Assembly: GCA_002411085.1 (NCBI GenBank)
Contig: DHQK01000211.1
Coordinates: forward strand, 27,996-71,354
Direction of reading: 5' to 3'
DNA length: 43,359 bases
Source of the DNA: Marinilabilia sp. UBA5340
GTDB taxonomy: Bacteria > Bacteroidota > Bacteroidia > Bacteroidales > Marinilabiliaceae
Part shown: positions 41,496-43,359 of the stretch, piece after piece
Numbering within the stretch: the first letter of the stretch is position 1
Layout of the letters: each line of letters begins with the position of its first letter
Translations under genes and position numbers: made by a program
Notes under the pieces: generated by a model
What the model saw: the letters and a program-made list of their open reading frames with translations, nothing else
Told to the model about the DNA's origin: nothing
The model's database searches: none

Positions 41496-43175
41496 TTAAT
41501 TAGTATCCTGGTTTGATTTATCCGGGGGCTGGTTTGCCTGTGAAACGGCGTAATTGATTTCAAAAAGCCAGGATTTTTCATCTTTGCCAATTTCTTTGCG
41601 CAGAATAAAAGTCTCAGGATATTTCTTAGCAATGAAGGACATGTATCTGTGAATAGTGTTGATTACCTGACCGGTTTTCATTCTGGGATTTTTGCGTAGA
41701 GAGGCTACCATTATGTGCGTTACATTTCTACGTTGCAATTGCATTAATAGCGTGTCAGGGTTTTCACTATTGAAATTGTATATTCCATAGAACTTTTTTC
41801 CACCTGAATGGAGTCTTGCCATGTTTGGCTTCCGGCAGGCCACGTAAGCAGTGTTTGGTAATTCCTCGGCAATGTATCTGGACATTTTCAGGTAATTCTG
41901 CCAATCAGGTGTATAGCCGTATAGTGTTTCTCCTTTGATATTTTTGAATATAGTGGAAAAATCGGTCTGCCTTATAGTTTGTGCCCCGGTGAGTATGATG
42001 GCTGCAAGTATCAGGGTTATGGGGACTTTCTGCTTCCATTTATATTTACTTGCTTCAAAATAATCACATAGGGTTTTGATAAGAAAAATCAGTATCAGTG
42101 GAAAAAACGGAATAATGAGTCTGACCTGATCCCAAAGCGGTTGTAGTGCAAAAAAGGTCAGGCCAACAGATAAGGCAATGTAAATTCCTGTGAAAAAAAG
42201 GATTTTTTGGTTTGTCCGGAAAAAGCGGACGATTCCAAGAATGAAAGTCAGGTAAAGCAGGAGTGCCGGCAATGCCGGTTTGGTTAAAGACATGGCCTGT
42301 TTGAATCCCGTCAGGATCATAAAATGCTTTGAGAGATAAATTTTAGAGTTTTCCCAAAATCGCATCAAAAAACCTGATAAAGATTCCAATCCCTGCGTTT
42401 TGTCGTACGGATGCTTCTGCATTAAAGAGGTAAGCTGTTCATTGCCTGTTCCTGTAGTTTCAGAGATTAGATTAGAAAATAAAAAATAGGCGGATATAAA
42501 TATTAAAACGAAAGAAGCGGTGAGGAGAAAGGCTCTTTTTTGTTTTTGCAATGCAAAATATATTAAAACAGCCGGGGTGGCGATCAGGGCAACTGTTCGT
42601 GTAAGAAATAATGCGATAAGGAGTATGGACAGAATGGCTGCCTGAGATATTTTTATTGGTTGATCTTTTTGCCATTCGATGGTGTGGAACAAATAGAGCA
42701 GAAAGACTCCCTGAATTGCCATAAAAAAAGCTTCGGAATAGGTTTGGCTTGCAAAATAGAGGAAGTGGTGGTTAAAGATCAGGAGAAAGATTGTTCCGAA
42801 AAGGGTGATTGCAGACACTTTGGGTGCATAGGCTTTCCACAGAAAAAGAAGCGAAATGGTGAGAAATGCCCAGGACGAAATCTTTAATATTAAAGTGTTT
42901 AATCCAAAGAATGCAACAAAAACGGTCAGGGTGATGGGATACAGGGGACCTTGAAACCGGGGAAAGCGTCCTTCTTCCAAGAGCTGAAGAGCACGGATGA
43001 TATATGCACTGTCATCGCCTCCTTCACTGATTCTTAAGTTGAAGGTAAAGAAGCTTAGCAGGAGGTAGAAGGCTGCAGCAATGATGATCAGATTTTTTTT
43101 GTTATGGATAATTTGGTCATTGAGCCGGGAAAAGGCAGTTTTTGAGACCTCTTTGTTTTTTTGTTTGGTTTTCAT
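41496..43175 (-). CDS. Polytopic membrane glycosyltransferase-like protein (GT39/ArnT-type fold)
   Basis: From the ATG at 43175 the protein has 559 residues. A basic N-terminus precedes about eleven membrane helices; the first periplasmic loop begins with LRISEGGDDSAYIIRALQLLEEGR, in the acidic place typical of GT-C enzymes of the ArnT/PMT class, followed by FQGPLYPITLTVF. The C-terminal 120 residues are soluble (YGYTPDWQNYLKMSRYIAEELP). Members use polyprenyl-phosphate sugars as donors in the periplasm. The neighbour downstream encodes a DPM-like enzyme that could make such a donor, so the two may form a pathway; this is inference. A longer frame from a TTG at 43217 is not favoured. Confidence 0.78.
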   Translation of the reverse strand: MKTKQKNKEVSKTAFSRLNDQIIHNKKNLIIIAAAFYLLLSFFTFNLRISEGGDDSAYIIRALQLLEEGRFPRFQGPLYPITLTVFVAFFGLNTLILKISSWAFLTISLLFLWKAYAPKVSAITLFGTIFLLIFNHHFLYFASQTYSEAFFMAIQGVFLLYLFHTIEWQKDQPIKISQAAILSILLIALFLTRTVALIATPAVLIYFALQKQKRAFLLTASFVLIFISAYFLFSNLISETTGTGNEQLTSLMQKHPYDKTQGLESLSGFLMRFWENSKIYLSKHFMILTGFKQAMSLTKPALPALLLYLTFILGIVRFFRTNQKILFFTGIYIALSVGLTFFALQPLWDQVRLIIPFFPLILIFLIKTLCDYFEASKYKWKQKVPITLILAAIILTGAQTIRQTDFSTIFKNIKGETLYGYTPDWQNYLKMSRYIAEELPNTAYVACRKPNMARLHSGGKKFYGIYNFNSENPDTLLMQLQRRNVTHIMVASLRKNPRMKTGQVINTIHRYMSFIAKKYPETFILRKEIGKDEKSWLFEINYAVSQANQPPDKSNQDTN

Positions 43176-43199
43176 GACGGGTTGGCTTTTTTGGAAAAT

Positions 43200-43207
43200 C
43201 AAAAATA
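43200..43207 (-). promoter_or_regulatory. Candidate -7 promoter element of the GT39-like gene
   Basis: The minus strand reads TATTTTTG, a match to TAnnTTTG 25 bases before the ATG at 43175. No -33 box at normal distance; the area is AT-rich, so chance matches are likely. Confidence 0.3.
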
Positions 43208-43359
43208 ACAAGATCAATTAATTAAACGTTGCAGTAACAAGCTTTTTTTTGATGTGAATGGCGGAAATTAGAGTGGCAGGTGGTATGCATCTTATTTGTA
43301 TTTAAATGAAATACCTTCTTACACTATGTCGGGATAGTTGCAGTGCTCAATAGTGGCTT

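Overview
The window is a chromosomal stretch of a Bacteroidota bacterium, most likely from the Bacteroidales/Marinilabiliales side of the phylum. The evidence is the type IX secretion (T9SS) type B sorting domain with a PorP/SprF partner, repeated promoters of the Bacteroidetes type (TAnnTTTG at -7, in two cases with TTTG about 20 bases upstream), the type B ribosomal protein L31, and the rsfS-ftsH-LUD-cdsA-psd order. Nearly all genes are intact housekeeping genes, spacing is tight, and no insertion sequence, integrase, prophage or CRISPR array is visible.

Left part (1-10.5 kb, mostly minus strand): the C-terminal end of an outer-membrane barrel protein runs into metF, their stop codons overlapping. 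metH, an orphan N6-adenine methyltransferase and metF lie in the same direction. A long hairpin sits just before metH. Then come a coiled-coil membrane protein, fumC with a clear terminator, and prfB, which carries the classic programmed +1 frameshift and is therefore longer than its longest ATG-started frame.

Middle (10.5-28.7 kb): tRNA-His with its own promoter and terminator, an AlkD-like HEAT protein, a class V aminotransferase, a GNAT-type protein, rpmE2, lon, an ADP-ribosylglycohydrolase-like protein with an altered metal motif, an AI-2E family permease, a SPOR-domain protein, a NUDIX hydrolase divergent from pyrE by only 7 bases, a SRPBCC protein, birA, and the rsfS-ftsH-LUD-cdsA run followed by psd. 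This region joins ribosome control, membrane proteolysis and phospholipid synthesis.

Right part (28.8-43.3 kb, all minus strand): a five-gene operon (37620 down to 28866) encodes a T9SS type B cargo with Ig-like repeats, a PorP/SprF barrel, a PD40/PKD protein, an unrecognised secreted protein and a periplasmic-propeller receptor with a cytoplasmic SpoIIE-type phosphatase. Gaps are 5-13 bases and a promoter candidate precedes the first gene. This is the best candidate for an undescribed system: a dedicated surface-export module with a built-in signalling output. It is followed by coaD with a thioredoxin-like protein lacking the CxxC pair, and by a methyltransferase-glycosyltransferase fusion behind a polytopic glycosyltransferase-like membrane protein.

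All family assignments come from reading motifs and gene order; no database search was run.
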